The notes under the pieces are model-generated. The model saw only the letters and a list, made by a program, of their open reading frames with translations, did not search any database and was not told the origin of the DNA. 53,488 nt of DNA from Blastopirellula sp. Its GTDB lineage: Bacteria > Planctomycetota > Planctomycetia > Pirellulales > Pirellulaceae. Shown one piece after another: positions 45,082-53,373 of the stretch. The position numbers and the translations under genes were made by a program. Positions within the stretch are counted from its first letter, which is position 1; the number at the start of each line of letters is the position of its first letter. The stretch is taken from positions 1-53,488 of the forward strand of contig NZVR01000027.1 in assembly GCA_002701545.1 (NCBI GenBank). The letters run 5' to 3'.

Positions 45082-45165
45082 ATGTCAGATGACGCATCAA
45101 TGACACGAATCCAAGAGATATTCAAATTTGAATCTCTAAAATATTATCAGGAATGTGTCTGCTAA
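45082..45165 (+). CDS. Possible mini-protein, 27 aa
   Basis: MSDDASMTRIQEIFKFESLK then YYQECVC. Helical, with a CVC end. Weak evidence: composition only. Confidence 0.3.
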   Translation: MSDDASMTRIQEIFKFESLKYYQECVC

Positions 45166-45402
45166 TTGCCACTGATCAACGATCTATCGGTTGTCTTGTC
45201 TCGAGTTCATGCCATTTGTGAACTTGATTTTGGTGTATGCTCGGCTAGAAGGAGTTGTACTCCAATGTTGTTTCTGCCAGAGCATTTTTAGTCACGGCGT
45301 GAATGATGTGTAGAATCTTTCTTGGCCCACAATTGTTCTAATGTACAATCGACCATTGCTTCTCTCCTGTAGTATAGTCTAATTGAATACAAGTTGAATG
45401 AC

Positions 45403-45421
45403 AACCCCCTTTGCAGGGGTT
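45403..45421. terminator. Hairpin, possible terminator
   Basis: AACCCC and GGGGTT around CTTTGCA. Followed by TTAAAAATCTT, so the T-run is weak in both directions. Confidence 0.45.
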
Positions 45422-45506
45422 TAAAAATCTTGTTGAAAAAATGATTGCGTTCATTCTCATTGAATGCGAAAAATGCAGCAATGATGATTAATGAATTGTC
45501 GGAGGA

Positions 45507-45734
45507 TTGTTGACTCCCTATAGCTCGTTAGTCAAGCAGAATTCTCAAGCTTGGAAGATGGGCATTGTCTCTGATGCTGCTGTTTATTGCTCGCAATTTA
45601 ATTTAATCGTGAGGACGAGATTCGTATCGTGGTATTTTCATCTAGCCAGAATAAATGCTTCACTGATCCAAACAAAAAATGACAATCTCACTGCACGTGG
45701 CTTGTTCGGATTGCGAGTTGATCGGATTCGATGA
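45507..45734 (+). CDS. Possible small protein, 75 aa, TTG start
   Basis: GGAGG sits just before TTG 45507. The product begins MLTPYSSLVKQNSQAWKMGI and ends GLFGLRVDRIR. It ends 4 bp before the convergent DUF4278 gene. No family; plausible but unproven. Confidence 0.35.
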   Translation: MLTPYSSLVKQNSQAWKMGIVSDAAVYCSQFNLIVRTRFVSWYFHLARINASLIQTKNDNLTARGLFGLRVDRIR

Positions 45735-45738
45735 TTTC

Positions 45739-45909
45739 TCAAGCAAGGAGCAATTGGTACGGGACGCCTCGGTAGACCAGTTGAAACGACTTGCGAGCTT
45801 GTTCGATCCGTTGATCGAATGTTGTGCGGCTGTATAGCAACTGGTGTCGTTCGGCACAGGATTTGGTTGCTGCGCTGTAGATGACGCCGCGATAGTGCAT
45901 CAGTCGCAT
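45739..45909 (-). CDS. DUF4278-type protein, 56 aa
   Basis: From ATG 45909, MRLMHYRGVIYSAATKSCAE is followed by a helical linker and QLVYRGVPYQLLLA. The two L-x-YRG-V-x-Y elements define DUF4278, as in the 33-residue relative at 3470. Function unknown; found mainly in cyanobacteria. Met4 is an alternative start. Confidence 0.8.
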   Translation of the reverse strand: MRLMHYRGVIYSAATKSCAERHQLLYSRTTFDQRIEQARKSFQLVYRGVPYQLLLA

Positions 45910-46534
45910 CGTTTTGGATGTATTGACTACAGATTTTTAGAGAGGAAATTGACTTGCTGCCAGAAAAAGTGTAGCAAGAACGACGCTTTTTTGATTGTTT
46001 TTATTTGATTTAGCTTGCCCTGTTACTTTGGCCTGAATTTGAGTATCAACCCGAACATTATCAATTGTGCATCATGAAGAACTATATAGGTGAAATGTAA
46101 AGTTTTGAATGATGGTTTTGGTTTGCTGCGATGTGGTATCTGTGGATCAAGTCATGCACTAGTGGCAAGGGAACGCGACGCATACGTGGTGAGTTCAACC
46201 TGAATCTGCGCTTCGCAACATGAGAAGCAACTGCCTGGAGTCTTCTATCTCGTCACTAGCACTCCACAGGAGTGGCAAGGTTGCATGCCAGATTGATTGG
46301 CAAGGATTGATGCATGAAACCCGCATTCGCAGTGGAGATCTACTTTGCATCATGACTATTATAATTGCTGTCTTGCTTCGTTTACATCGCCAACGCAACT
46401 GTTTTGACTGTAGGAAAAGATGTATTGTGGCATGATCTGATTGGAGTGCTTATTCATCTCGATTCGATCCTGCTCGTATTGATGAATGGAGAGTATATCA
46501 GTTGAAAATTTAGAATGTAAATGTACGCATCAAA
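45910..46534. other. AT-rich intergenic, one doubtful frame
   Basis: A plus-strand frame ending 46435 contains MHETRIRSGDLLCIMTIIIA from ATG 46311 (41 residues) and may be a small membrane peptide. The opposite frame 46195-46398 is comparable. Neither is firm. Confidence 0.3.
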
Positions 46535-46630
46535 ATGATTGCCGCTATTGTTCATTCTCGCCGAGTGTTACATGAAGTAATCGCTGATGGTTGTATTGCA
46601 TTGACGCCAATTCAGCCAGTAATCACTTGA
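46535..46630 (+). CDS. Possible mini-protein, 31 aa
   Basis: MIAAIVHSRRVLHEVIADGC then IALTPIQPVIT: orderly and non-repetitive, but evidence is only its composition. Confidence 0.3.
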   Translation: MIAAIVHSRRVLHEVIADGCIALTPIQPVIT

Positions 46631-46948
46631 GAACAGCTCAAAATCAAGATATGTCTAACATGTTCCCTGTAGCTGAGTTCACGCAACGAGTCTGATCATG
46701 CATGTGACAGGAGTTGTTGCAAGCATGATGAAATAGTCAACTTTGCGACGGATTGACGAACTAACCGGATCTATTCGATCAGCTTTACTTCTCTACTTTG
46801 AATCTGTTTCTTATTGATATTCCGCTTCGGTAGGTGGTTAATGATGCGATCTAAGAATCGATCCTAACAGAGGATTAATAGGCTAGTAAGATCACTGCCT
46901 TACTCTTTTTGAATTAGACCGGGTAAAGGTCTGAATGAACTTATTCAT

Positions 46949-47068
46949 ATGCGTATATTTTTTGCATACTATGCCGTTCAAGCATCCACATCAACGTGGT
47001 TTCTTGATGGAATCGTTGATTCTCTGCGTATATATTTTGCGGCCAATGTTTCTATTGTCTTGATATGA
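46949..47068 (+). CDS. Possible mini-protein, 39 aa
   Basis: MRIFFAYYAVQASTSTWFLD then GIVDSLRIYFAANVSIVLI. Amphipathic and partly hydrophobic. A second frame over it (from 46934) is also open; this one reads better. Confidence 0.3.
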   Translation: MRIFFAYYAVQASTSTWFLDGIVDSLRIYFAANVSIVLI

Positions 47069-47228
47069 TACTTAGTCTGTTTTTTGCTGTTTTGGCTTGT
47101 TATGACGATGTGTGGCCTATATTTGTGAGAGATTTAATTGTCTTTGAATGGATTTTAGTTGACTTGATCTGTAAGCAGGATTCCTTGATTGCTTGCGGTT
47201 ATAATCGAAATATATGGAGGATTGATCA

Positions 47229-47510
47229 GTGAGATTCCTGTGTTTGCTCGTGCGCCCAACGCTTGCTTTGCTTTCATCTGCTTTCATCTGTTCACCTGTT
47301 TTAGCAAGACATCCTCAATCCCCCCTTGTAAAAGTTAAATGTGAGCGAACTGTCAGTCATTTAGATGGCAAGATCAGTGCAAATTATTATAAGGAATGGG
47401 TGAGTGGAGCTCATGGCGCGGCCCAGTTTCCTGTTTATTTTAAGCCTACGGGTAATTCTCTTGTGACTAGATCTTATCTTGTCTGGGAAGAAGGATACTG
47501 TTACTATTAA
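47229..47510 (+). CDS. Exported small protein, 93 aa, GTG start
   Basis: GGAGG lies 10 nt before GTG 47229. The N-terminus MRFLCLLVRPTLALLSSAFI with CSPVLA-R gives a signal peptide. The mature part has two Cys (VKCERT, EGYCYY) and beta-like content with many Tyr. Unknown function. Its stop directly abuts the stop of the convergent gene at 47511. Confidence 0.65.
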   Translation: MRFLCLLVRPTLALLSSAFICSPVLARHPQSPLVKVKCERTVSHLDGKISANYYKEWVSGAHGAAQFPVYFKPTGNSLVTRSYLVWEEGYCYY

Positions 47511-47675
47511 TCAATCTAGGGGGAGACTAATCCAGAGCCCGAAACAAAATGCGATGATGAGTAGAATTGGATTCGAGAGTAACGAGTCGAGAAAGTTATG
47601 GTAGCTCGGAATCATCATGTAAGCTATGCAGGCTGATGAAGCACCAATTGCTATACCAGATAAGTATTTTCCCAT
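47511..47675 (-). CDS. Two-span mini membrane protein, 54 aa
   Basis: MGKYLSGIAIGASSACIAYM and LLSNPILLIIAFCFGLWISL are two hydrophobic helices joined by a short polar turn (PSYHNFLDS). ATG 47675. Stop codon abuts the convergent gene stop (TAA|TCA). Confidence 0.55.
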   Translation of the reverse strand: MGKYLSGIAIGASSACIAYMMIPSYHNFLDSLLSNPILLIIAFCFGLWISLPLD

Positions 47676-48252
47676 AAGGTTTGAATGACCTTATTTAAAT
47701 CATGTTCTTAGCTTGATTTCAGGGCATTTACCGGCTTGTATCATTTGTCACAGTGCTGATCAATTTTATATTTTCTCTACCAGAGCCACGATCAAGTCTC
47801 ACGATTTTATTAAGGCTTTCTACTCCTGACCATCTATTTTGTGAGGTCGTTGCTTTAGGCCAGATCGCCGTGAAGGCTTTGGCTTGATTTAAATTAAGTC
47901 GATAGTTTTTTCGAGGCAGATTGCGGATAAGACCTGTTCTTGTTCTGAGCCACTCTACTGTGCCAATTCAGCCAAATTGTGTTGTGAAACTTTTCAAGAG
48001 ATTAGCAAGAGTAATTAGTAATTTGTCGCACCCCTTAAGAGACGCATTAGAGCCATTAAAGTCTATCAGCTGCATTGTATTGACAGGGTATTTGATCAGC
48101 TCTTTCAATTCAAACAAGTTAGTTATGTTTTTCCCTTAGGTATTGATGTTGAGAATCTTTTGCTGATTGTTCTGATATTTTGTTGGGAGATGGAATCCAC
48201 ATCGAGGCATGTACTAGCCCTCTCCCGTGCGGGTTCGTATAGATTTATTCCG
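47676..48252. other. AT-rich intergenic
   Basis: Two TTG-started plus-strand frames are possible: 47713-47829 (LISGHLPACIICHSADQFYI) and 47921-48139. Neither has a convincing start or family. Confidence 0.3.
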
Positions 48253-48540
48253 TTACTGATAGAGGTGAGGAAGCTTACTTTTCTGGCAGTAGAAAACATA
48301 GTTATCAATTAACTTGATGCGACTTGTCTCTGAAATGCATGGGCTAACTGCCGTTAGACCAAGTCGGTTAGGTTCATCGGTACAGTCAAGCCAAACTTTG
48401 CGGTCTTTTGCATTCTCTGGAACACAATAGTTATAACCGTCCATACCCGTAAATCCCTTTGCACAACGGGCGCTAGCTGGAGCTGAGCTTGCAACTAAGG
48501 TTGCAATTGCACTTAAAAGAGCAATTGGTAGGGTTTTCAT
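48253..48540 (-). CDS. Exported small Cys-rich protein, 95 aa
   Basis: MKTLPIALLSAIATLVASSA with cleavage near ASA-R is a signal peptide. The mature part contains CAKGFTGMDGYNYCVPENAK, which recalls the CGxGYxF...C unit of the repeat protein at 24332, and three more Cys in LDCTDEP, SPCISE and FYCQKS. Five Cys in about 70 residues suggest a disulfide-stabilised periplasmic protein. Confidence 0.75.
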   Translation of the reverse strand: MKTLPIALLSAIATLVASSAPASARCAKGFTGMDGYNYCVPENAKDRKVWLDCTDEPNRLGLTAVSPCISETSRIKLIDNYVFYCQKSKLPHLYQ

Positions 48541-49112
48541 TGTTAGCTGAATTTAATTATCTAATCTAGCACTGCTGCCAAAGGCATCAAGCTCTTTAAT
48601 AGATTTAGATTACATTTGCCGTCAATCATTTAGATCTAATCTTTCAGCAAACAATTGTTTGCGTTTATCATTTCGTTCGTTCGTTGGTTTCATATCATCG
48701 ATGAATCCTTTGTTTTTTTATTGAAATTTTAACAATAGTCCGTAGAGCCTTTCAAAGTTATGCATGCCTTCTCGATTTGCTGATGAGATGTACGGATCGT
48801 CTTTTTGAAGCACTCTAATTCTTTAGAAAGTCGAGATTGCATCGTTTTATCAGCGAAAAATCACGTCTAAAAGTACAATCGTAGGGCTTTGTAATATGGC
48901 TTTTATGATCAAGCATTGATGATTAAATATTGATGGTTAATTGACGTCCTGAGATCATAGAAATCTTTTTCTGATCAATGTCGTCCATCGTTCGCCCTTT
49001 TCGTCGGGCCACGTGCGTTTATTTATGTAGTTTTGAAACGCAGAGGGCTGATTTAGTTGGTTTGGCTAACATTCTATTACATAGGATTTTGCTCACCACG
49101 GCGATCTAAATC
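48541..49112. other. AT-rich intergenic before the RTX gene
   Basis: No supported gene; GCCC-TTTTCGTC-GGGC near 48995-49010 is a weak hairpin. This should hold the RTX gene promoter. Confidence 0.35.
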
Positions 49113-49859
49113 ATGGCTAGAAAATTTACAAGGCATGTTCTGACTAACAGGCCTGATTTTTTTAATTTGCGCAATAAAAGAATTGTGCCTGGCTTTACGC
49201 CGCAAGTTGTTGGCTTGGCTGGTAATGACAGAATTCGTGGCTCAGATCTCTTATCAGGCGATGCCCTGAATGGAAATCTTGGTAATGATGTGATTTTTGG
49301 TGGAAAAGGTTTGGATACGATTACAGGAGGTAAGGGGGCAGACTATTTAAAGGGTGAATTTGGTAATGATAAGATTTTTGGTAATAATGATAATGATAAA
49401 ATCTTTGGAGGGCTAGGTCATGATTCATGTAGCGGCGGAATTGGTGATGATACATTGAATGGGGGTTGGGGAAATGATGTTCTTGACGGTGGCCCAGGTA
49501 ATGATGCATTGAATGGGCAGGCTAATAATGATGTGATCAGAGGTTTTGCAGGTGTTGATGTCTTGATTGGTGGTCCAGGTAAAGACCTCTTGGATGGTGG
49601 TAATGGCAATGACAAATTGTGGGGTGGAGCTGGTCGTGATTCATTCCGGTTGAGTAGTGGTTTGGACGTGATTAAGGATTACTCCCCTGTTTTTGATGGA
49701 TCACTTCGCATTTCTACGTCTGTTTTTGCAAGACATTCTGGTTACACTTTAAGAGATTCACCGAATGGACTGCAAATTCGAATCGGCACCTTTGGCATTA
49801 CTACGCTTGAAGGTGTTACTACGAATAATTTTAATGAATCGAAAATTATTATCGGTTGA
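49113..49859 (+). CDS. RTX calcium-binding repeat protein, 248 aa
   Basis: From about residue 38 to 165 there are glycine/aspartate nonapeptides of the RTX type (GGxGxDxLx; for example NGNLGNDVIFGGKGLDTITG, GGIGDDTLNGGWGNDVLDGG, GGNGNDKLWGGAGRDSFRLS). They fold into a calcium-binding beta-roll. There is no N-terminal signal, as expected for type I secretion with a C-terminal signal, and the last 80 residues (hydrophobic/Thr-rich) fit that. No partner transporter is in the window. Some repeats have Asn/Cys replacing Asp (NNDNDK, HDSCSG). Probably an extracellular protein. Confidence 0.88.
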   Translation: MARKFTRHVLTNRPDFFNLRNKRIVPGFTPQVVGLAGNDRIRGSDLLSGDALNGNLGNDVIFGGKGLDTITGGKGADYLKGEFGNDKIFGNNDNDKIFGGLGHDSCSGGIGDDTLNGGWGNDVLDGGPGNDALNGQANNDVIRGFAGVDVLIGGPGKDLLDGGNGNDKLWGGAGRDSFRLSSGLDVIKDYSPVFDGSLRISTSVFARHSGYTLRDSPNGLQIRIGTFGITTLEGVTTNNFNESKIIIG

Positions 49860-50533
49860 GGATGTCTTTCGGTCGGATTTTTGTTAGATCTTTTGCGACG
49901 TATTGTCTCCTGTTTTCGATATTGCGGATTAGTGATTAATTACTTTTTTGTTGGTTTCTCCCTTGTCAGCTATGGTGAACGTTTGTGTTGCTGGTTATTG
50001 GCTTGCTTGCGCTCGTTCGTTCCATTGGCGTTGCTGTTTTGAGTCATTGAATCATGCTTCCTATCAATGTCTTGACCTCGTGTCGCTGACTGATTCTGTC
50101 AGCGATCATCAATTTTTCGTCTGTTTGACTGGAGGATTGCTTGTTTGATCTGCAGTTTTAGTGATCAGAATTTTCTATGAATAAACGTTGTCTCTTCCTC
50201 TGTTTTGAATCTGTTATGGGCTGGCTCTTGTCATCGCAATGATTTTTGGCTGGGGTTTAATCTGTGAGTTCAGCTCTAAAATATCAGTTTCTGTTTATTC
50301 CACCGCCACTAGCTTGGTTGTTAATCAATGAACTGATCGACTGCATTGGGTTGGCTGCTTCAATCACAGGATTCTTCGTTTCAGCTGTCCGTTGTTCCGC
50401 CTAGTGCGCCTTTCCCTCTATTTTCTATCTTTATACCTGGATCATCACTTCTTCACTGTAGGCTGTGCCCCAAACCACCAATCGATTGAGTCGGCTGAGA
50501 TCTTGTGGGTTCATGTTTGTCCCCGAGACTGTT
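49860..50533. other. AT-rich intergenic
   Basis: Frames 49948-50148 and 50392-50676 (plus, TTG starts) are judged spurious; the second overlaps the phosphoesterase gene antisense. Confidence 0.35.
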
Positions 50534-51349
50534 TCAACGTTCACACACGTGGCTCGCGTCTTCTGCCCGTTCGGCATATTCAAAGCCATGGCTCAGTCTC
50601 CATGCGAATACTTCAGGTAATCCCGCGTCGACAATGGCTTGACAAGTTTTCGCAACGTCGTACTCCACTTCTTTAATCGTGATTTCACCCGTTGTGTCGT
50701 TATGGACGACATAGGTCGCTTTGGTGCTGCCATGCCTGGGTTCACCGACGGATCCTGCATTCACAATGCGCCGCATCGGCAAGGTCAGTTCCTGTTCGCT
50801 TGAACTGGTTTTGCCGAATTGTTGAACCTTCACTTGGATGGTTCCACCACTTAATTCCCGTACGTAGGGCTGATGGGTGTGTCCACAAAACAAGGTTTGG
50901 GCATCGGCCGTTTCGACACGTTCCAGTGCCGCGAAGGCATTCATATCTGGCAGCAGATACTCATGTTGACTATTGGGGCTGCCATGCACAAAAAGAAGTC
51001 TGTCTCGACGCAATGTGGTCGGTAGTCCGGCTAGAAACGCTTTGTTGTCATCCGTCACCCGTTCGGCTGTCCATTGGTGGGCCAGGTGTCCACGACGTTC
51101 TGCCAGTTGGGAGGGGTAGCTGCATTCACAGGCATTGAGACCATCGATGATGTCCTCGTCCCAGCAGCCTTGGCAGGTTGGGATGCCACGCGTTCGGATC
51201 AGATCCACCACTTCATTGGGCTGAGGGCCATAACCCACCAAATCGCCGAGGCAGGTAATCGTGTCAATCCCTTGCTGATCGATGTCCTCCAGGACGGCCT
51301 CAACGGCCGCAAGGTTGGCGTGCAGACATGAAATCACCGCGTGAGCCAT
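50534..51349 (-). CDS. Metallophosphoesterase-like protein, 271 aa
   Basis: MAHAVISCLHANLAAVEAVL starts a calcineurin-like phosphoesterase; the usual SD-x-H-x-N appears as SC-L-H-A-N, with Cys8 replacing the first Asp. ITCLGDLVGYGPQPNEVVD is the GD motif, TCQGCWDEDIID replaces GNHD, FVHGSPNS and FCGHTHQPY are intact. Three of five ligand blocks are kept, so altered metal use or regulation rather than standard catalysis is likely. It lies 3 nt after the GTPase gene and forms an operon with it. Confidence 0.85.
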   Translation of the reverse strand: MAHAVISCLHANLAAVEAVLEDIDQQGIDTITCLGDLVGYGPQPNEVVDLIRTRGIPTCQGCWDEDIIDGLNACECSYPSQLAERRGHLAHQWTAERVTDDNKAFLAGLPTTLRRDRLLFVHGSPNSQHEYLLPDMNAFAALERVETADAQTLFCGHTHQPYVRELSGGTIQVKVQQFGKTSSSEQELTLPMRRIVNAGSVGEPRHGSTKATYVVHNDTTGEITIKEVEYDVAKTCQAIVDAGLPEVFAWRLSHGFEYAERAEDASHVCER

Positions 51350-51351
51350 GG

Positions 51352-52140
51352 TTATCCAGGTAAGTGGTTTGGTTCCTGTTGCCGATCTCGCAGCGGTGCT
51401 TGGTGCATCTCCAGCACAGCATCACTTAGAAGGCAATCATCGATTGTGGATTGAATGCCGATGCCATCGAGAGCTTTTCCCTGCACCACGAGCTCGGAAG
51501 CTCGTTTTGGTCGGCCCGTAGGTGGCGCCACAGCTTGCAGAGGTAAAAATTGTGATCCCTGTTGACTGACGATCCAGTTGCAGAAAAAGGCTCGTCCATC
51601 CGGCAAGTTCATCAGAGCTTTGGCGCGGTAGACATCGCCATAAGCGCCATTCACCAGTTCAAACCAAAAGCTGCTGAGGCTGTTTGGATCCCAGACGCAG
51701 TCGTGAAGGCTGAGACTCCAGGACTCAAGCTTGCCGAACTCCAACGTGTCCTGTGTCGTCAATTCGGGATCAATACCGAACATCAGGGCACGGTCTGGTT
51801 GCAGATTCAGTGTTTCCAGTTGATTGAGTACATCTGGTTCGACTCCCGCCAATCCACTTTGCTTGGCAGGGCGAAACCGCGGTTGTTCGATCAGAGCTAA
51901 AAAGTCCTCCGATTGGCAATCAAGATCCAGATGAGGATCGCTGAGGTCTCTTACTTGCGGGATTTGGTCTTGCAGCCAGGCCTGATCAATGCCTGCATTA
52001 CGCGCCTGTTCGAGACCTTCCATCGAATGCCCCGCCAGACGTAGGTAGCCACAAGTTCCATTGTGGGCACGCATCGTGTTGAGGATCCACGTGGTTTTTC
52101 CGCAACCGGGAGGACCAGAAATCAGCCATGTCTCACTCAT
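51352..52140 (-). CDS. CobW/COG0523-type GTPase, atypical
   Basis: MSETWLISGPPGCGKTTWIL has the P-loop at residues 9-16. The C-terminal third (VNGAYGDVYRAKALMNLPDG, then RAFFCNWIVSQQGS) reads as a CobW C-terminal domain. The usual GCxCC zinc-binding motif of COG0523 is missing and the protein (262 residues) is shorter than the 320 or more of YeiR/ZigA types. COG0523 proteins are metallochaperones, often Zur-controlled. It leads the operon with the phosphoesterase and has a Fur/Zur-like box 144 bp upstream. Metal role is inference. Confidence 0.78.
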   Translation of the reverse strand: MSETWLISGPPGCGKTTWILNTMRAHNGTCGYLRLAGHSMEGLEQARNAGIDQAWLQDQIPQVRDLSDPHLDLDCQSEDFLALIEQPRFRPAKQSGLAGVEPDVLNQLETLNLQPDRALMFGIDPELTTQDTLEFGKLESWSLSLHDCVWDPNSLSSFWFELVNGAYGDVYRAKALMNLPDGRAFFCNWIVSQQGSQFLPLQAVAPPTGRPKRASELVVQGKALDGIGIQSTIDDCLLSDAVLEMHQAPLRDRQQEPNHLPG

Positions 52141-52193
52141 GGGGCATAACTGCAGGTCGTTTGGCCTGCGTTCAGGTTTTGGCTCATCGTCAT
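52137..52193 (-). CDS. Leader mini-ORF, 18 aa
   Basis: MTMSQNLNAGQTTCSYAP ends in TGA, overlapping the ATG of the GTPase (ATGA). It mirrors the mini-ORF before the 44766 start. Function, if any, would be translational coupling or a leader peptide. Confidence 0.3.
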   Translation of the reverse strand: MTMSQNLNAGQTTCSYAP

Positions 52194-52278
52194 GGGGGCT
52201 ATGGCTCCAACCTCCTGCCCTGTGGGGCCGCCGTGATGCAATTCACCGTATCGAGCGGCCGCAATTCAGATAGGCCGC

Positions 52279-52298
52279 GAGAATGGGAATCATTCTCA
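52279..52298 (-). promoter_or_regulatory. Fur/Zur-like box, copy 1
   Basis: GAGAATGGGAATCATTCTCA: an imperfect palindrome with GAGAAT on both sides, close to Fur/Zur consensus sites. The right 15 nt are identical to the site at 44914-44928. It lies upstream of the GTPase-phosphoesterase operon, and just past the stop of the small gene at 52308. Confidence 0.6.
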
Positions 52299-52307
52299 TA
52301 ATGACGC

Positions 52308-52430
52308 TCAATCGCGTCGCTTGTCCACCCTCTGCATCACCGCTTCCAATGGAGCGGCCGTTTGTTGTGCCGCTGGATCGGGATTGGACTTGTGCTGAAC
52401 CGAGGGAATGCGATTCAGGCTGCTTGCCAT
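52308..52430 (-). CDS. Small hypothetical protein, 40 aa
   Basis: From ATG 52430: MASSLNRIPSVQHKSNPDPA, then AQQTAAPLEAVMQRVDKRRD. Polar and disordered-looking N-terminus, helical end. The frame opens at 52520, but the upstream part is less convincing. Confidence 0.45.
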   Translation of the reverse strand: MASSLNRIPSVQHKSNPDPAAQQTAAPLEAVMQRVDKRRD

Positions 52431-52595
52431 TAATGATCTAAAAGGGGAGGCGAGTGAATTCCTGGCGGCATCGTCGATCACTTGCCTTGCCGCTTTTTGA
52501 GCGTCACCAGATGGATTCAAATCATTTTGATCAGGTCTGCAGAGCTGGTGATGGAGTTGTCAAGATGGATTTGATCCCCTGCGTGCTGAATCGCC

Positions 52596-52709
52596 ATGGA
52601 TCCCGATGTTCGCGTCTTTGTGATTGCTCAAATCTTGGTGATTGTGGTGCCAGTAGGACTGCTGTTTTGGCTCTGGATCTCGATGCTCAGTTGGGGCCGC
52701 AGGCGCTGA
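52596..52709 (+). CDS. Mini membrane protein, 37 aa
   Basis: MDPDVRVFVIAQILVIVVPV then GLLFWLWISMLSWGRRR. One long hydrophobic helix with an acidic start and Arg tail (C-terminus in the cytoplasm). It resembles the small single-span subunits seen in photosynthetic complexes in shape only. The frame 52454-52735 over it is a poorer protein. Confidence 0.5.
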   Translation: MDPDVRVFVIAQILVIVVPVGLLFWLWISMLSWGRRR

Positions 52710-52754
52710 TACGTCGTGTGCTGAAATCGGCGTGATGTTTTTGCCGAAGCTGTC

Positions 52755-53147
52755 ATGGCTCTGCTCGCTTCGGTGTTCTTGCCTCTACTGCTGATGTTCC
52801 ACTTGGTGGGACCGTTGCCGGCCGATCTTGGAGTTCATGGCGGTCAGCTCAGTCCCTGCCCAGGTCCACAACACTGTGCCCAGGCTTTTTGGACGTCCGA
52901 CAAGTCCCAGTCAGACTTTGACAGCCTCGCGACTGCGGTGACGTCTCTTCCGGGCGCTTTGATCATTGAGAATGATGGGGGGTACCTTCACGCTGAGGTG
53001 AGCAGCGCTTTCTTCGGCTTTGTGGATGATCTCGAACTGCATGTCGATGAGAGCGGCATCCAGGCTCGTTCTATCTCCCGCCTCGGCGACTCTGATTTGG
53101 GAGTCAACGGGCGACGCCTGGCGGCACTCAAGGCAAGTTTGAGTTAA
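52755..53147 (+). CDS. DUF1499 family protein, 130 aa
   Basis: MALLASVFLPLLLMFHLVGP is a signal/anchor, then GGQLSPCPGPQHCAQAFWTS carries the family's C-P-x(3-5)-C pair. GALIIENDGGYLHAEVSSAF followed by FGFVDDLELHVDESG and RSRL-like RSISRLG are DUF1499 hallmarks. Membrane-tethered, periplasmic or lumenal domain. Function unknown. Its stop overlaps the stop of the convergent small gene. Confidence 0.88.
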   Translation: MALLASVFLPLLLMFHLVGPLPADLGVHGGQLSPCPGPQHCAQAFWTSDKSQSDFDSLATAVTSLPGALIIENDGGYLHAEVSSAFFGFVDDLELHVDESGIQARSISRLGDSDLGVNGRRLAALKASLS

Positions 53148-53302
53148 TTGAGGCTGTCGCGTTCGATCCGCTCCAGAGTGATCTCATTACTGTTTTTGCT
53201 TGGCTCGAGAACGTCAGATTCGGTGATGGCTTCGGAGTTGATGGAGAGGAGAGGGAGGCATGCGTGATCAAGTTCACAGGCGCGTGAGCGAGGACATCTC
53301 AT
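53144..53302 (-). CDS. Small Cys-containing protein, 52 aa
   Basis: From ATG 53302: MRCPRSRACELDHACLPLLS, then INSEAITESDVLEPSKNSNE and ITLERIERDSLN. A Cys-rich N-terminal part (C3, C9, C15) could bind metal, followed by an acidic helical tail. Convergent with the DUF1499 gene; the two stop codons overlap. Confidence 0.55.
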   Translation of the reverse strand: MRCPRSRACELDHACLPLLSINSEAITESDVLEPSKNSNEITLERIERDSLN

Positions 53303-53373
53303 CTCAAGACCCACCAGACGACGCTGCAGGCGTTGGGGGTGATCCTCTGTTTCGCCCCTTGGCTGAAACGACC

